Below are positions 7,357 to 15,739 of a stretch of DNA of 17,315 nt, piece after piece. The position numbers were made by a program, and so were the translations under genes. This DNA comes from CAAGNP01 sp045644725 (GTDB lineage: Bacteria; Bacteroidota; Bacteroidia; Bacteroidales; UBA932). Location: contig JAZRHK010000106.1 of the NCBI GenBank assembly GCA_045644725.1, positions 1-17,315 on the forward strand, written 5' to 3'. Numbering within the stretch: position 1 is the stretch's first letter; each line of letters begins with the position of its first letter. Under the pieces are notes generated by a model. That model ran no database searches and was not told the origin of the DNA. It saw only the letters and a list, made by a program, of their open reading frames with translations.

Positions 7357-8780
7357 TATTTTATCTGCAAGAAAAGACGGAAACCTACGCCATATGCATA
7401 AGAATATGAGCCTGTACTATGGATGGATGAGTAGCTTGAGCTTCCGAAACTGTAGGAAATATTGCTATTATATGCATTTTCTTTACTTGTAACTGTCACA
7501 TATGAAGACGAAGATTTATAAGAACCTCCGCATATATAAGGAAACTTATAATTCGAATAAGCATACGCATCTGATATATTTGTATACTCACCCACATTGC
7601 CGCACATATCATATATACCCAATTCATTTGGAGCTTTTGTCTTTACCTTCTGCTTGGTAGATATATTTCCGTAATACCACGCTACATCATTGATATTGTT
7701 GCTGCCCGCATAAGTATATCCCTGACTCACGTTTCCACCCTTCGCAGCATATTGCCATTGTGAGATGTTAGGCAAGGCAAATGTCATCCCAGTCTGAGCA
7801 TTCAACTTCTCTAAGAATGACAAAATACTGGAATATGAAATATAGTCTACAGGTAATTCAGATGAATTTGTCGATGAAGATGATAACACTCTATTGTACA
7901 ATTTTTCTGTTACCTCTGTTTCACCCATTAGGAAAAATCCAGTTCCATGTCCTATTACAGGCATCATCCTGAACTTGGCACCATTGACCACAAAATCAAC
8001 TCCTAAACCCCAATGGAGATAATTTGAAGCTGTAGGGATGGCCATGTAACCGCTCTCACCGCTTTTCAATACCTCCTTACCACATGTTCTGGTAAACGCA
8101 GAATTGTTTGACAATATAGACAAATTTCTATTAGTGCTATCAGCAAAGAAAGCATAGATATAAGGGGTATATTTGCTTGTATCTACCTTTGCCGATATAA
8201 CCTCGGATGTGGATGAGAACTTATTGGCTGAAGGAGAATATGTTGTGTATCTAGACAGACCTACAACCTTGATGGCAGTGGAGTTGGAACCTGAAAATCT
8301 GATTCTACCCATTTTAGGTTTTAGCACAGCTGTGACAGCCAAAGTATCAGAGGTATATGTATATGATGCACTGATAGACTCATACACAATAGTAGAATCT
8401 CCCAAAGTTACCAAGTATGGTGACTGGTACTTTGGTAACTCAAAATATCTCACCTCACAAGTTCTGTTTGACCCTTGTGGGAGTTTTGATGTTTCAAGAG
8501 AGGAGATTACCCACCCTTTGGTGCTGGAATATGTGGCTGTTCCAGGAATAACCTCGCTGTTGTTTTTAAAAGAGAAGTGCAACATGTCACCATCCTTCCA
8601 CATGGATGTACTGTCATCATCCGATGCTTTTGTTACAGCATTGTCATAACCATTGACCTGGCCATTGAGTACCATTACCACACCACTTTCACCTTGCGGA
8701 TCATCCGGTGCCACTACATTACAAGAAACTGCGCCTATAAAAGAGGCAACTGCCAATAAAAGTATGTAACTCTTTTTCAT
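7356..8780 (-). CDS. Lipoprotein: fimbrillin (Mfa)-like domain fused to a non-catalytic FGE/SUMF1-fold domain
   Basis: The 474-residue product has a lipoprotein signal (lipobox AVSC, C20). Residues about 30-250 resemble the fimbrillin/Mfa-like family (early WKDGD at 61-65, then ATYSS-GW). Residues about 268-474 have the formylglycine-generating-enzyme/SUMF1 layout: FLMGETEVTEKLYNRV (283-298), LPVDYISY (309-316), ALPNISQWQYAAKGG (335-349), PNELGIYDMCGNVGEY (384-399), CGGSY (417-421) and GFRLF at the end. In human FGE the GGSY motif is followed by the two catalytic cysteines; the aligned positions here are S423 and V428, so sulfatase-type oxidation is not expected. A Ser/Tyr-rich stretch (421-463) replaces the active-site region. 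The ATG at 8778-8780 starts the signal peptide; an in-frame ATG at 8846 lies inside the preceding gene. By analogy with SUMF1-like lipoproteins of the GldJ/GldK group, a structural role is plausible. Confidence 0.85.
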   Translation of the reverse strand: MKKSYILLLAVASFIGAVSCNVVAPDDPQGESGVVMVLNGQVNGYDNAVTKASDDDSTSMWKDGDMLHFSFKNNSEVIPGTATYSSTKGWVISSLETSKLPQGSNRTCEVRYFELPKYQSPYLVTLGDSTIVYESISASYTYTSDTLAVTAVLKPKMGRIRFSGSNSTAIKVVGLSRYTTYSPSANKFSSTSEVISAKVDTSKYTPYIYAFFADSTNRNLSILSNNSAFTRTCGKEVLKSGESGYMAIPTASNYLHWGLGVDFVVNGAKFRMMPVIGHGTGFFLMGETEVTEKLYNRVLSSSSTNSSELPVDYISYSSILSFLEKLNAQTGMTFALPNISQWQYAAKGGNVSQGYTYAGSNNINDVAWYYGNISTKQKVKTKAPNELGIYDMCGNVGEYTNISDAYAYSNYKFPYICGGSYKSSSSYVTVTSKENAYNSNISYSFGSSSYSSIHSTGSYSYAYGVGFRLFLQIK

Positions 8781-8793
8781 ATGTATTAAATTA

Positions 8794-11073
8794 TTAATTA
8801 TCGTAGTTTTTATCATTACTGTATCCATTCTTGCCCACTCCGGCATTTACACCGCCATTTTCATCATCATAGGTTTTGTCATTATTATAATCGTCCTTTC
8901 CTATGCCCATGTTGGAGCCACCATTATCGTCTAAATTATTGTCGTCAGAATACCCCTCTTTGGTAAAGATGAATTTGGTCTTGAAGTTTCCATCCCAATT
9001 TTCATCCTCACTAAAGCCAATGATCTGAAGGGAAACTCCATTATCTGAATAAAGGCTCCAGTTCTGTTCTTCACCATACCCCTCTTTGAAAACAAAAGTT
9101 TTCCCTTTAGCTGCTTGTATGACGGGCAACTGAACGGATAAAGTCCCTTTTTGGAGATTTGTAACTTCTATCTTCAGGGCTCCTTCCCTATGCTCATTGG
9201 TGTTATTTGCTGAAGCTTTAACATTAATAACCCCATTTGCAACATTTGAGACGGTAAACCAATCTCCATTGATTTTGGTAATCTTATAATCGGCATCTGT
9301 CGATATTATAATATTTTCAGATGTGCCACCCTTGTCAAAGAACAATATATAAGTATGGCTGACTGTCAGATATCTGCCATTCTGATATACATATATCTTG
9401 ACATTCTTGCCGCTGCTACCTTCTATTACAATCTCCCCGCTTCTTCTATCTAATGATGGGTTATCCGCAATGGTAGCAATAATAGTGGCATTTCTCCCGG
9501 TACCTGTAGTATCTGAAAGGGTTATCCAGTTAGCTTTACCGACCACTTTTGCCCTCCAAGTGCTGTCACTGGTACTCAAATCTATCTGCATTTGTCCACC
9601 TTTTGATCCGAAAGTGTTTGTCTGTGGAGAATCTACTATGAAATACTTTCCTCGTTGCTTTATGGTAATGTCATAAGTCTTGCTACCAATAGACAGATGG
9701 ATACATCCAATTCTGGCATCATCCTGCTCATTTTTGGTCAGGGATACCTTCAGTGTATCATTTCCCCTAGCTGAAGATGGAGATACTGTTATCCAGCTGT
9801 CTGGCGCAGTCGCATACCATTTGCCATCTGAAACAATTGGAATCTTGAATGTTTGCGCAGTATCAATACATTCGTAATAGTTCTTTCCAAATGTAAAATT
9901 CTTTTTATCCTGAGTTACAGTCAGTTTTGATTCGATATTTATTCCCGATACAGTTGAAGCTACGACCACTTCTCCTTGTCTTGTTACGATCTCAGGATTG
10001 TCTACAGATGTCAGCTTTATGGTAGCGGTATCCTTGCCTGACTGGGGAGTAACTGTCAGCCAACTAGGTTTTGATTTTACTCTCCATGAAGTATTGGAAT
10101 AAACCTTAGTTTCAACAGCGTCCTCACCACTCTTCATACTCACTGAGGAGCTTGCAAGTTTGATGAAGTAGCCCAACTGGGTAATAGGGATAGCCAATAC
10201 ATTTCTGCTGGATATATTGAAATATACATATCCGCTTCTGCTGCTTACTGACGTATTTGGTGTTACAGATACAGTGATGGTGTTTGATCCGGCCTGTCCT
10301 TGTGATGGTGACACCTGGATCCACGATTGTGATGTGGTTGCATTCCACGCAACATCTGCATTTATCTTTATTTTAACATCATTTGCTGTATTTTTCAACT
10401 CAAGAGTCTTTGTTTCACTTGTAATTGTCGAGACAGCTTGCTCTACAGTAAATGATGAAAGTCTGTTTCCTTTACTGTCATTTATGTATAATGTGGCACT
10501 TCTTGCATAGGATGTGGTATTTGCTGACACCTTGATATCAGCTGAAGTTCCCGTAATGTTGGATGCTGTAACCCAGTTGTAGCTTGACGATATGGAAAAT
10601 TTGCAATTGCTCTTTATCTTCAATGTCTGTGTTGCTGAAGCACCGGTAAAAGTAATTTTTGTCTTTTCTGGAGTTGCGTATGGCACTGCTGCTGCTTGAT
10701 GGATTTCCATTGGATAGTCATACACATAATTTATCTCCGTATCAGGATTCAGATAGAAAATACCGGTTCTGGAAGTATTGGTAGATGGATTGGCCTCTAT
10801 TTCCAATTTTACTTTTGCAGAACTGCTGCCCGATGAAGGAGTCACCTTGCTCCAGGATGGGACAGCAGAAAAATACCAGCCTATACCACTGGAAATTACA
10901 TTGAAATCTGTATAACCGGCATTACCATAATTACTGGTAAAGGAGTTGTAGTCAGTATATAGATACACTTCCTGAGTTCCAGGAAACAAGTCGCCGTGCG
11001 CCCCCCAATCATCCGCACAGGATGTTCCCAGAAGTGATGCCACTAATAATATTAATATATATTTTATCTTCAT
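8794..11073 (-). CDS. Lipoprotein with seven tandem BACON-like domains and an Asp/Asn-rich repeat tail
   Basis: The 759-residue product has a lipoprotein signal (lipobox GTSC, C19) followed by ADD, an acidic +2/+3 pattern like the export signals that send Bacteroidota lipoproteins to the cell surface. I count seven consecutive BACON-like beta-sandwich units at about 34-128, 133-213, 221-301, 303-389, 391-476, 477-567 and 568-655. Most show the signature W-x-SW-x-x-V-x-P-x-SG, then N-x-R-x-G and a closing I-x-V-x-Q-x-G. BACON domains usually bind carbohydrate or mucin or act as spacers at the surface. The tail (656-759) is rich in Asp, Asn and Gly. No enzyme domain is present, so an elongated adhesin or spacer is the best guess. 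It starts 5 bp after the PEGA gene and ends 13 bp before the FGE-like gene. Confidence 0.88.
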   Translation of the reverse strand: MKIKYILILLVASLLGTSCADDWGAHGDLFPGTQEVYLYTDYNSFTSNYGNAGYTDFNVISSGIGWYFSAVPSWSKVTPSSGSSSAKVKLEIEANPSTNTSRTGIFYLNPDTEINYVYDYPMEIHQAAAVPYATPEKTKITFTGASATQTLKIKSNCKFSISSSYNWVTASNITGTSADIKVSANTTSYARSATLYINDSKGNRLSSFTVEQAVSTITSETKTLELKNTANDVKIKINADVAWNATTSQSWIQVSPSQGQAGSNTITVSVTPNTSVSSRSGYVYFNISSRNVLAIPITQLGYFIKLASSSVSMKSGEDAVETKVYSNTSWRVKSKPSWLTVTPQSGKDTATIKLTSVDNPEIVTRQGEVVVASTVSGINIESKLTVTQDKKNFTFGKNYYECIDTAQTFKIPIVSDGKWYATAPDSWITVSPSSARGNDTLKVSLTKNEQDDARIGCIHLSIGSKTYDITIKQRGKYFIVDSPQTNTFGSKGGQMQIDLSTSDSTWRAKVVGKANWITLSDTTGTGRNATIIATIADNPSLDRRSGEIVIEGSSGKNVKIYVYQNGRYLTVSHTYILFFDKGGTSENIIISTDADYKITKINGDWFTVSNVANGVINVKASANNTNEHREGALKIEVTNLQKGTLSVQLPVIQAAKGKTFVFKEGYGEEQNWSLYSDNGVSLQIIGFSEDENWDGNFKTKFIFTKEGYSDDNNLDDNGGSNMGIGKDDYNNDKTYDDENGGVNAGVGKNGYSNDKNYDN
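8797..8961 (-). repeat. Coding tandem repeat: three Asp/Asn-rich units at the C-terminus of the BACON lipoprotein
   Basis: Residues 705-725, 726-747 and 748-759 of the encoded protein are successive units of about 21, 22 and 12 residues. Each follows K-x-x-Y-(S/N)-(D/N)-D-(N/K)-x-(L/Y)-D-(D/N), and the first two continue into (N/E)-GG-x-N-x-G-(I/V)-G. The DNA copies of about 63-66 bp have diverged, so this is not a recent slippage product. Spaced acidic residues suggest metal binding, which is inference only. Confidence 0.7.
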
Positions 11074-11078
11074 AGCTC

Positions 11079-13067
11079 TTAGAAAAATAAACCAAGTCCT
11101 ATACCGAATCTAAGACCGCTTGACCAACTATTGATCCTAGTTGATGTATTTGCCAATTGTGAGTACAATTCAGATTGTCCAAAAGGGATCATATACTCGG
11201 CTGAGGCATATATATCGAAACTTGGAGAAATGGCAAAACTCAACTTTCCTGATACAGGGAAAATAAATGTTCCGCAGTGATCTTCATCCTCATACACCGT
11301 CTCTTTACCTGCAACAGAGAGATAATTAATACCAATTTGAGGGGTTAGTCTCAATCTGCTCAATATTATCAAGCCATAACCCACCTTATAACTCTGCATA
11401 TTGGCAGTGTAGTTATAAATTTCACTTTCTCCATAAAGCGAGGACCAATATATCGGCTCATCTTCACTGATCAGCATCTGATAACCTACTTCGAAGTTGA
11501 TATTTTTAATATAGCCGCCAAGAGACATACCACACCACAATTCACCTTCTGTATTAAAGAGGATATCTCCACCTAGGTAGACTCCATCCGGGTAATAATA
11601 ACGCTTTGCCATCTTCACATTTATGACCTGAGACGGCTGGTTCACCTTAATTCTCTTGTTGAATTTCCTGTAACCTGTAGCTCTTAGTTCCAATTCATGC
11701 TCGCCTGATACAAGATCAAACGTAGTACCGCTTTTCTGCTGATTGTCCACATAGATGGAAGCTCTGGAAGGTGCACCTGAAATTGTCACTCTATATATAT
11801 TCGACAAAGAGAATGACTCATATGTTGTCTGCCCCTCATTGATTGTAATTTTTCTTGATTCTGACTTGTACCCAGGTTTTTCGGCCTTTAAAGTATAGTC
11901 TCCGATCAGAAGCTGGAGATTTGAAAGAGCAGCTGGATTTACGGGTTTATTGTCCAGATATATATTTGCATCGGATACATTGGTATTGACTATCAGATTA
12001 CCATATTGTGGAGTAGGTGCGGGCAGTTGGATATTGGTACCTGAATTCTCATTGAAATTCATACTTAGAACACCAGAAGTATGACTTTTCAATCTTGTTT
12101 CAAAAACATAATTGCCGTATTCCAATTTACCAACCCAACTTCCATACCCTTTAGACACACCATTCATCACGATTTCTGCATTATTTGCTGCAGCGATATT
12201 GACTTCCTTGTAGTTTGGAATAAAACTTGGGGTAATATTGAAGACAACACTATCCTCAATCATGACATTGGAAACAAATGGCTTGTGAAGGGGCCTGGTT
12301 ATCTGAAGCTCATACGAACCGCTCTTAAGATCTATCTTTTTGGATGGGCTGTTTTGAGTGAGCTGATAACTCTTTTCATTAATGGTGATGGTTTCATTCC
12401 CTTGGCCATTAACTTGGAGCCAACCGAAGTTCTGCTTCAAATGAGCATAGAGAGTATATGTTGAGTCCGGCTCTGTAAGGATTATGTCATACACCTGTGA
12501 ATGATAATTCTCGGCAGATACCTCAATTGTGTGTGAACCACAATAAGGCTTGGTCGCATATATACCATTTTTAGAGACGGGAAGTGCTATTCCTTCGAGT
12601 TGGACCTCTGCATTCACAGGTTGAACAATTATCCTAAGTTCCTGTCTTTTGGTTCTGTCAAATCCTCCTGTAGCACAGTCAAATTTGATTTTGTATACAC
12701 TACCCTCTTTCAATGAAACAGGTATAGTAGGTATACTTTTGTATTCATAACATGTGAATGTGAGGTTTTTCACCTGATATGGGACATAGAACCAAATCTC
12801 ACCATTATCTCTAACCTCCCTTTTTATTACACCGAGACCACCAACATCCAAAGTTAGCGGATTCTTGGGAGGGTGGGTGGTAGATACCTTAATCAGTGCA
12901 CATAGTTTGTTGTTCAGGTCAGGTACAGGATAATAAATTTTTGCATCTTGGTCTTTTTCATCATAATGCAAATCCTGAACGATCTTAATATCCAATTCGC
13001 TCTGTCCGAAAAGTAAAATCGGACAGAGGAATAAGATAGATATGAATACAAATAGAGTTTTTTTCAT
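11079..13067 (-). CDS. Exported PEGA-repeat protein with C-terminal outer-membrane beta-barrel
   Basis: The 662-residue product has a signal peptide (cleavage likely near FG-QSE, residues 21-22), a unique region (about 25-140), five PEGA-like beta units (about 142-210, 214-280, 287-350, 356-421, 425-487) and a C-terminal region (about 490-662) of alternating hydrophobic/polar strands ending in GLGLFF. A terminal Phe after amphipathic strands is typical of outer-membrane barrels inserted by BamA. The clearest PEGA unit carries ANIYLDNKPV (367-376), GDYTLKAEKPGY (389-400) and a neighbouring ASIYVDNQ (436-443). The barrel is small, perhaps eight strands, so an anchor is more likely than a channel. 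The PEGA stalk would face the periplasm. The gene lies 23 bp after the LPP20/NTF2-like gene and 5 bp before the BACON gene. No enzymatic motif is seen. Confidence 0.85.
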   Translation of the reverse strand: MKKTLFVFISILFLCPILLFGQSELDIKIVQDLHYDEKDQDAKIYYPVPDLNNKLCALIKVSTTHPPKNPLTLDVGGLGVIKREVRDNGEIWFYVPYQVKNLTFTCYEYKSIPTIPVSLKEGSVYKIKFDCATGGFDRTKRQELRIIVQPVNAEVQLEGIALPVSKNGIYATKPYCGSHTIEVSAENYHSQVYDIILTEPDSTYTLYAHLKQNFGWLQVNGQGNETITINEKSYQLTQNSPSKKIDLKSGSYELQITRPLHKPFVSNVMIEDSVVFNITPSFIPNYKEVNIAAANNAEIVMNGVSKGYGSWVGKLEYGNYVFETRLKSHTSGVLSMNFNENSGTNIQLPAPTPQYGNLIVNTNVSDANIYLDNKPVNPAALSNLQLLIGDYTLKAEKPGYKSESRKITINEGQTTYESFSLSNIYRVTISGAPSRASIYVDNQQKSGTTFDLVSGEHELELRATGYRKFNKRIKVNQPSQVINVKMAKRYYYPDGVYLGGDILFNTEGELWCGMSLGGYIKNINFEVGYQMLISEDEPIYWSSLYGESEIYNYTANMQSYKVGYGLIILSRLRLTPQIGINYLSVAGKETVYEDEDHCGTFIFPVSGKLSFAISPSFDIYASAEYMIPFGQSELYSQLANTSTRINSWSSGLRFGIGLGLFF

Positions 13068-13090
13068 AATTGATATTTAGGTAATATCTA

Positions 13091-15028
13091 TTAAAAATCG
13101 CCTGGACCAAACAGACCGAAATCTGGATCAGGCTCCGGCTGCCATGTTCTGACGTGAATTATAGGGTGCTTGTAATCATTTACATCCACTACTAGAAGCA
13201 GATATCCGCTATCTCCGTAGTTTGAAGAGAAATAATCCTGTTTTATCTCCATACAGAACACCTCCCTGTTACCTTTACCCATTTTGGTAACCTTGAGGTC
13301 AGAGAAAGAAAGATTTACATACTCCTTACGTGCAAAACTGTTTCTGAGGTTCTCAATATATTCACCCTTTGTTTGCCTATTGTAGACAATATGGTTTTGA
13401 TTTCTGAGACCTATCTGGTTTTCAACATTTACAGATTTCACCACTCTACCTGTTATGATAAGAGCATCTTCAGAGAAAATAGACGAGAGATACTCGATAC
13501 GCTTCAGAGCGAAAGCTGTCTTGTAGTTCTCCAGGAAGTTGATGATGATCATCTTGGCTCCTTCAGAATAAAGACTCATATTGGTAATCTCATCAACAGT
13601 GTTCTTTTCAAGGGCAAACTGAAGTGATTCAATCTTGCCGTCTTCACTGAACTCAAATATTACATTCTCTACAAACTTTTTGTTATTGGTGGTAAAAGAG
13701 AACTGCATCGGAATACTGCGACAGAAATAGATATCATTGAACTTCACTACTTCCACGTAGTCATTCAAGTTCACATCTTTTGGCAAAAGAAGTCTTGCAT
13801 TTCCGAATTTTAGCAACTTCTGATATACATTCCACCCCTCATCTGTAAATAAGGACCTGTCCATCATATCATAATTTCTGGAACTGATTGTATTCAGTAC
13901 TTTCTCTATGTTATTGATGTAAGGAAGTTTGTCTTCTACTCCAGACACCTTGTATGAATCCACATTGTTGATATGATTGACTGCGTTATGCTCATCGATC
14001 ATATGGTATTCAGATGATGTGCTGGGTGCCACTTGTTGCTGGACAGCTTTTTTAGATCCTCTCTTAGGCTTTTCTGGAGCTGGTGGTGGAGGCAACTCTT
14101 TCAGCTGAGGTTTGATTTGTACACCATTTTTCCAAGAATTTTCAAACACAATAGGATCAATGAACGGTGCCATTGTTTCCAGATCACTGTCAATATTCAT
14201 CTCTGATTCATAGGAGTACTGAATCTGGAAATTTACGGATGTGGGGATAGCATCTATCCTGAACTCCAAAGCGCCAAGTCCATTTTTGGCATGCACCATA
14301 GAACTCCAGCTCAAACCGTCAAAATATTGATAATCCAACGCAGTGACAGGCTTGCCCTTATATGAGACAGAGACCATTCCCAAAGTTTTGTCATTGGCAG
14401 TGAAGTCATTGAATGTGAACTCAATTTCATCAAGAATTGAATTCATCTTCTGATGAGCCCAAATTGTAGCACGCTGACTGCCATCTTTCATTGAATCATA
14501 ATGCAGTGAATCTGACAAAAGTGTACTTGCCAACAATTGTGCCCAGTAATAATATTTCAAAGATACGTCCAGCTTCAAATCCTGCTCAGACTCCTCAGCA
14601 AGTTTCAGCATCTCAAGCACTTTCCTCTCCCTTTGTCTGAATGTTTCCTGAACTTCAGATTTTTTGACATATCTCAATATCTTGTATACTCTGGGACCAT
14701 TCTGGAGAATGATTTGCTGACAATTGTTCAAAGAGACCTGTGAATATGTATTTACCAAGTTGTCGGTAGTCATCGTTGTCGAAGAGGTACCGTTTACACT
14801 GGTTTTTGAACGTCTTACATCCACTTCAGAAGTGACAAAAACACTCAGTTGCTGAGATATAATCGACAAAGCAAGACGGTCGGCTTCAATAGCTGACCGT
14901 CCCTCTCCTTCACCGAAAATATATTTACCCGAATTTACAATCTCCTGATAGCTCTGCCCCCACGAAAAATTTGAAGAAAAGAACAGGGACATCACCATCA
15001 GCAAGATGGTTCGCGTGTATATCTTCAT
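13091..15028 (-). CDS. Exported protein with LPP20-like N-terminus and NTF2-like C-terminus
   Basis: The 645-residue product has a signal peptide (cleavage likely after G24 in FSWG-QSY) without a lipobox. Residues about 35-145 resemble LPP20-type proteins: a Gly-rich start, then the helix AIEADRLALSIISQQLSVFV (47-66), and a following helical, charged segment to about 200. A central beta region (about 200-300) leads to a Pro/Lys linker (308-335, with PPPP). Residues about 485-630 look like an NTF2/SnoaL-type cone fold: a helix with NFLENYKTAFALKRIEYLSSIF (497-518), a beta stretch starting DALIITG, and a closing HPIIHVRTWQP. The N-terminal part parallels the small lipoprotein encoded just upstream, so both may belong to one assembly. 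It starts 24 bp after that gene. The domain assignments are by eye and are moderate; no catalytic function is proposed. Confidence 0.78.
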   Translation of the reverse strand: MKIYTRTILLMVMSLFFSSNFSWGQSYQEIVNSGKYIFGEGEGRSAIEADRLALSIISQQLSVFVTSEVDVRRSKTSVNGTSSTTMTTDNLVNTYSQVSLNNCQQIILQNGPRVYKILRYVKKSEVQETFRQRERKVLEMLKLAEESEQDLKLDVSLKYYYWAQLLASTLLSDSLHYDSMKDGSQRATIWAHQKMNSILDEIEFTFNDFTANDKTLGMVSVSYKGKPVTALDYQYFDGLSWSSMVHAKNGLGALEFRIDAIPTSVNFQIQYSYESEMNIDSDLETMAPFIDPIVFENSWKNGVQIKPQLKELPPPPAPEKPKRGSKKAVQQQVAPSTSSEYHMIDEHNAVNHINNVDSYKVSGVEDKLPYINNIEKVLNTISSRNYDMMDRSLFTDEGWNVYQKLLKFGNARLLLPKDVNLNDYVEVVKFNDIYFCRSIPMQFSFTTNNKKFVENVIFEFSEDGKIESLQFALEKNTVDEITNMSLYSEGAKMIIINFLENYKTAFALKRIEYLSSIFSEDALIITGRVVKSVNVENQIGLRNQNHIVYNRQTKGEYIENLRNSFARKEYVNLSFSDLKVTKMGKGNREVFCMEIKQDYFSSNYGDSGYLLLVVDVNDYKHPIIHVRTWQPEPDPDFGLFGPGDF

Positions 15029-15052
15029 AATTTAAAATTGGCTATGCTTCTA

Positions 15053-15658
15053 TTACTCATTGAAAGCTTCTTCTAGAGATGCTTTGAACTGATCGCGGTT
15101 ATATTCAATTTTAACTCTTTGCTCGTCGTTGATAAGTTGCTCAACTTTAGCTTGTTTCTCGATCTGAGCGATGATAGTTTCAATCTCGATCTCAACACCT
15201 GACCAAGCCTCAATCTCACCATTTGCCAATTGATATTGCTCAGTTTTGCGAACTTTTGCACCTTGAACTAGGTTCTGGCTCAACTGTTTGATATAGTTTT
15301 CATCTTTACCTTCTGCATCTTTAGCTCTCTTAACACCTTCAGATGATGCTGATGATACATCATATTTACCTCTATAAAGCTCAACTGCAGTTGTAATTTT
15401 AACTGAAATCTGGTTAGAAAGTTCTGCTCTCGCCATAACAGCAGAGTTCATGTTTGCATAACCAATCTCATGATCAGTATAAGCACCAGCTGCCCTAAGA
15501 ACACCTGTAGGAGCATTGTTAGCCCACTCCTGAACTTCATTAAGCTCAAGTTTCACACGTTTGTTGTTATTGTTGCCGATCTGAGCAGGTACACCACATG
15601 ATGATACTAGGAAAGAAATTGCCAATACAGCAAGAGAAATGAAAGTAATTTTTTTCAT
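15053..15658 (-). CDS. Small LPP20-like lipoprotein
   Basis: The 201-residue product has a clear lipoprotein signal (lipobox VSSC, C21). There are no acidic residues just after the cysteine, so it is more likely to stay in the periplasm than to be exported to the surface. The mature part contains an LPP20-like region: GVLRAAGAY (52-60), then the alanine-rich helix MNSAVMARAELSNQISVKI (70-88), a beta segment around QLANGEIEAWSGVEIEIETI (143-162), and a charged helical end. The helix resembles the corresponding one in the next gene product. The start ATG (15656-15658) follows an 80 bp gap containing a probable promoter, so this gene may be expressed at higher level than the genes before it. LPP20-like lipoproteins have no agreed biochemical activity; the family name comes from a Helicobacter lipoprotein. 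Confidence 0.82.
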   Translation of the reverse strand: MKKITFISLAVLAISFLVSSCGVPAQIGNNNNKRVKLELNEVQEWANNAPTGVLRAAGAYTDHEIGYANMNSAVMARAELSNQISVKITTAVELYRGKYDVSSASSEGVKRAKDAEGKDENYIKQLSQNLVQGAKVRKTEQYQLANGEIEAWSGVEIEIETIIAQIEKQAKVEQLINDEQRVKIEYNRDQFKASLEEAFNE

Positions 15659-15707
15659 AATAGTTGATTTTATTTAGTTATTGATTTTGAATGCTTAGCT
15701 ATGGCCG

Positions 15708-15715
15708 CAAAGTTA
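15708..15715 (-). promoter_or_regulatory. Putative internal Bacteroides-type -7 box before the LPP20-like lipoprotein
   Basis: On the minus strand the box reads TAACTTTG, an exact TAnnTTTG match, 49 bp before the ATG of the lipoprotein gene and inside the only sizeable gap of the operon. The upstream 25-30 bases are very A+T-rich but lack a clear TTTG at -33. I see no hairpin-plus-T-run terminator for the transglutaminase-like gene in the same gap, so read-through from upstream is also possible. Confidence 0.5.
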
Positions 15716-15739
15716 AAAAAGTATTTTTAATTATCCTAT

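Noticed and set aside
8173..8649. Plus-strand open frame of 158 codons antisense to the FGE-like lipoprotein gene
   Set aside because: The minus-strand product has a lipobox and family motifs, while this frame shows none.
7356..8780. Active formylglycine-generating enzyme (sulfatase maturase)
   Set aside because: The positions matching the two catalytic cysteines are Ser and Val, no sulfatase gene is near, and the protein is an exported lipoprotein with a fimbrillin-like domain.
8797..8961. CRISPR-like or non-coding tandem repeat
   Set aside because: The units are diverged, lie in frame in a coding region and keep an amino-acid pattern, with no unique spacers between them.
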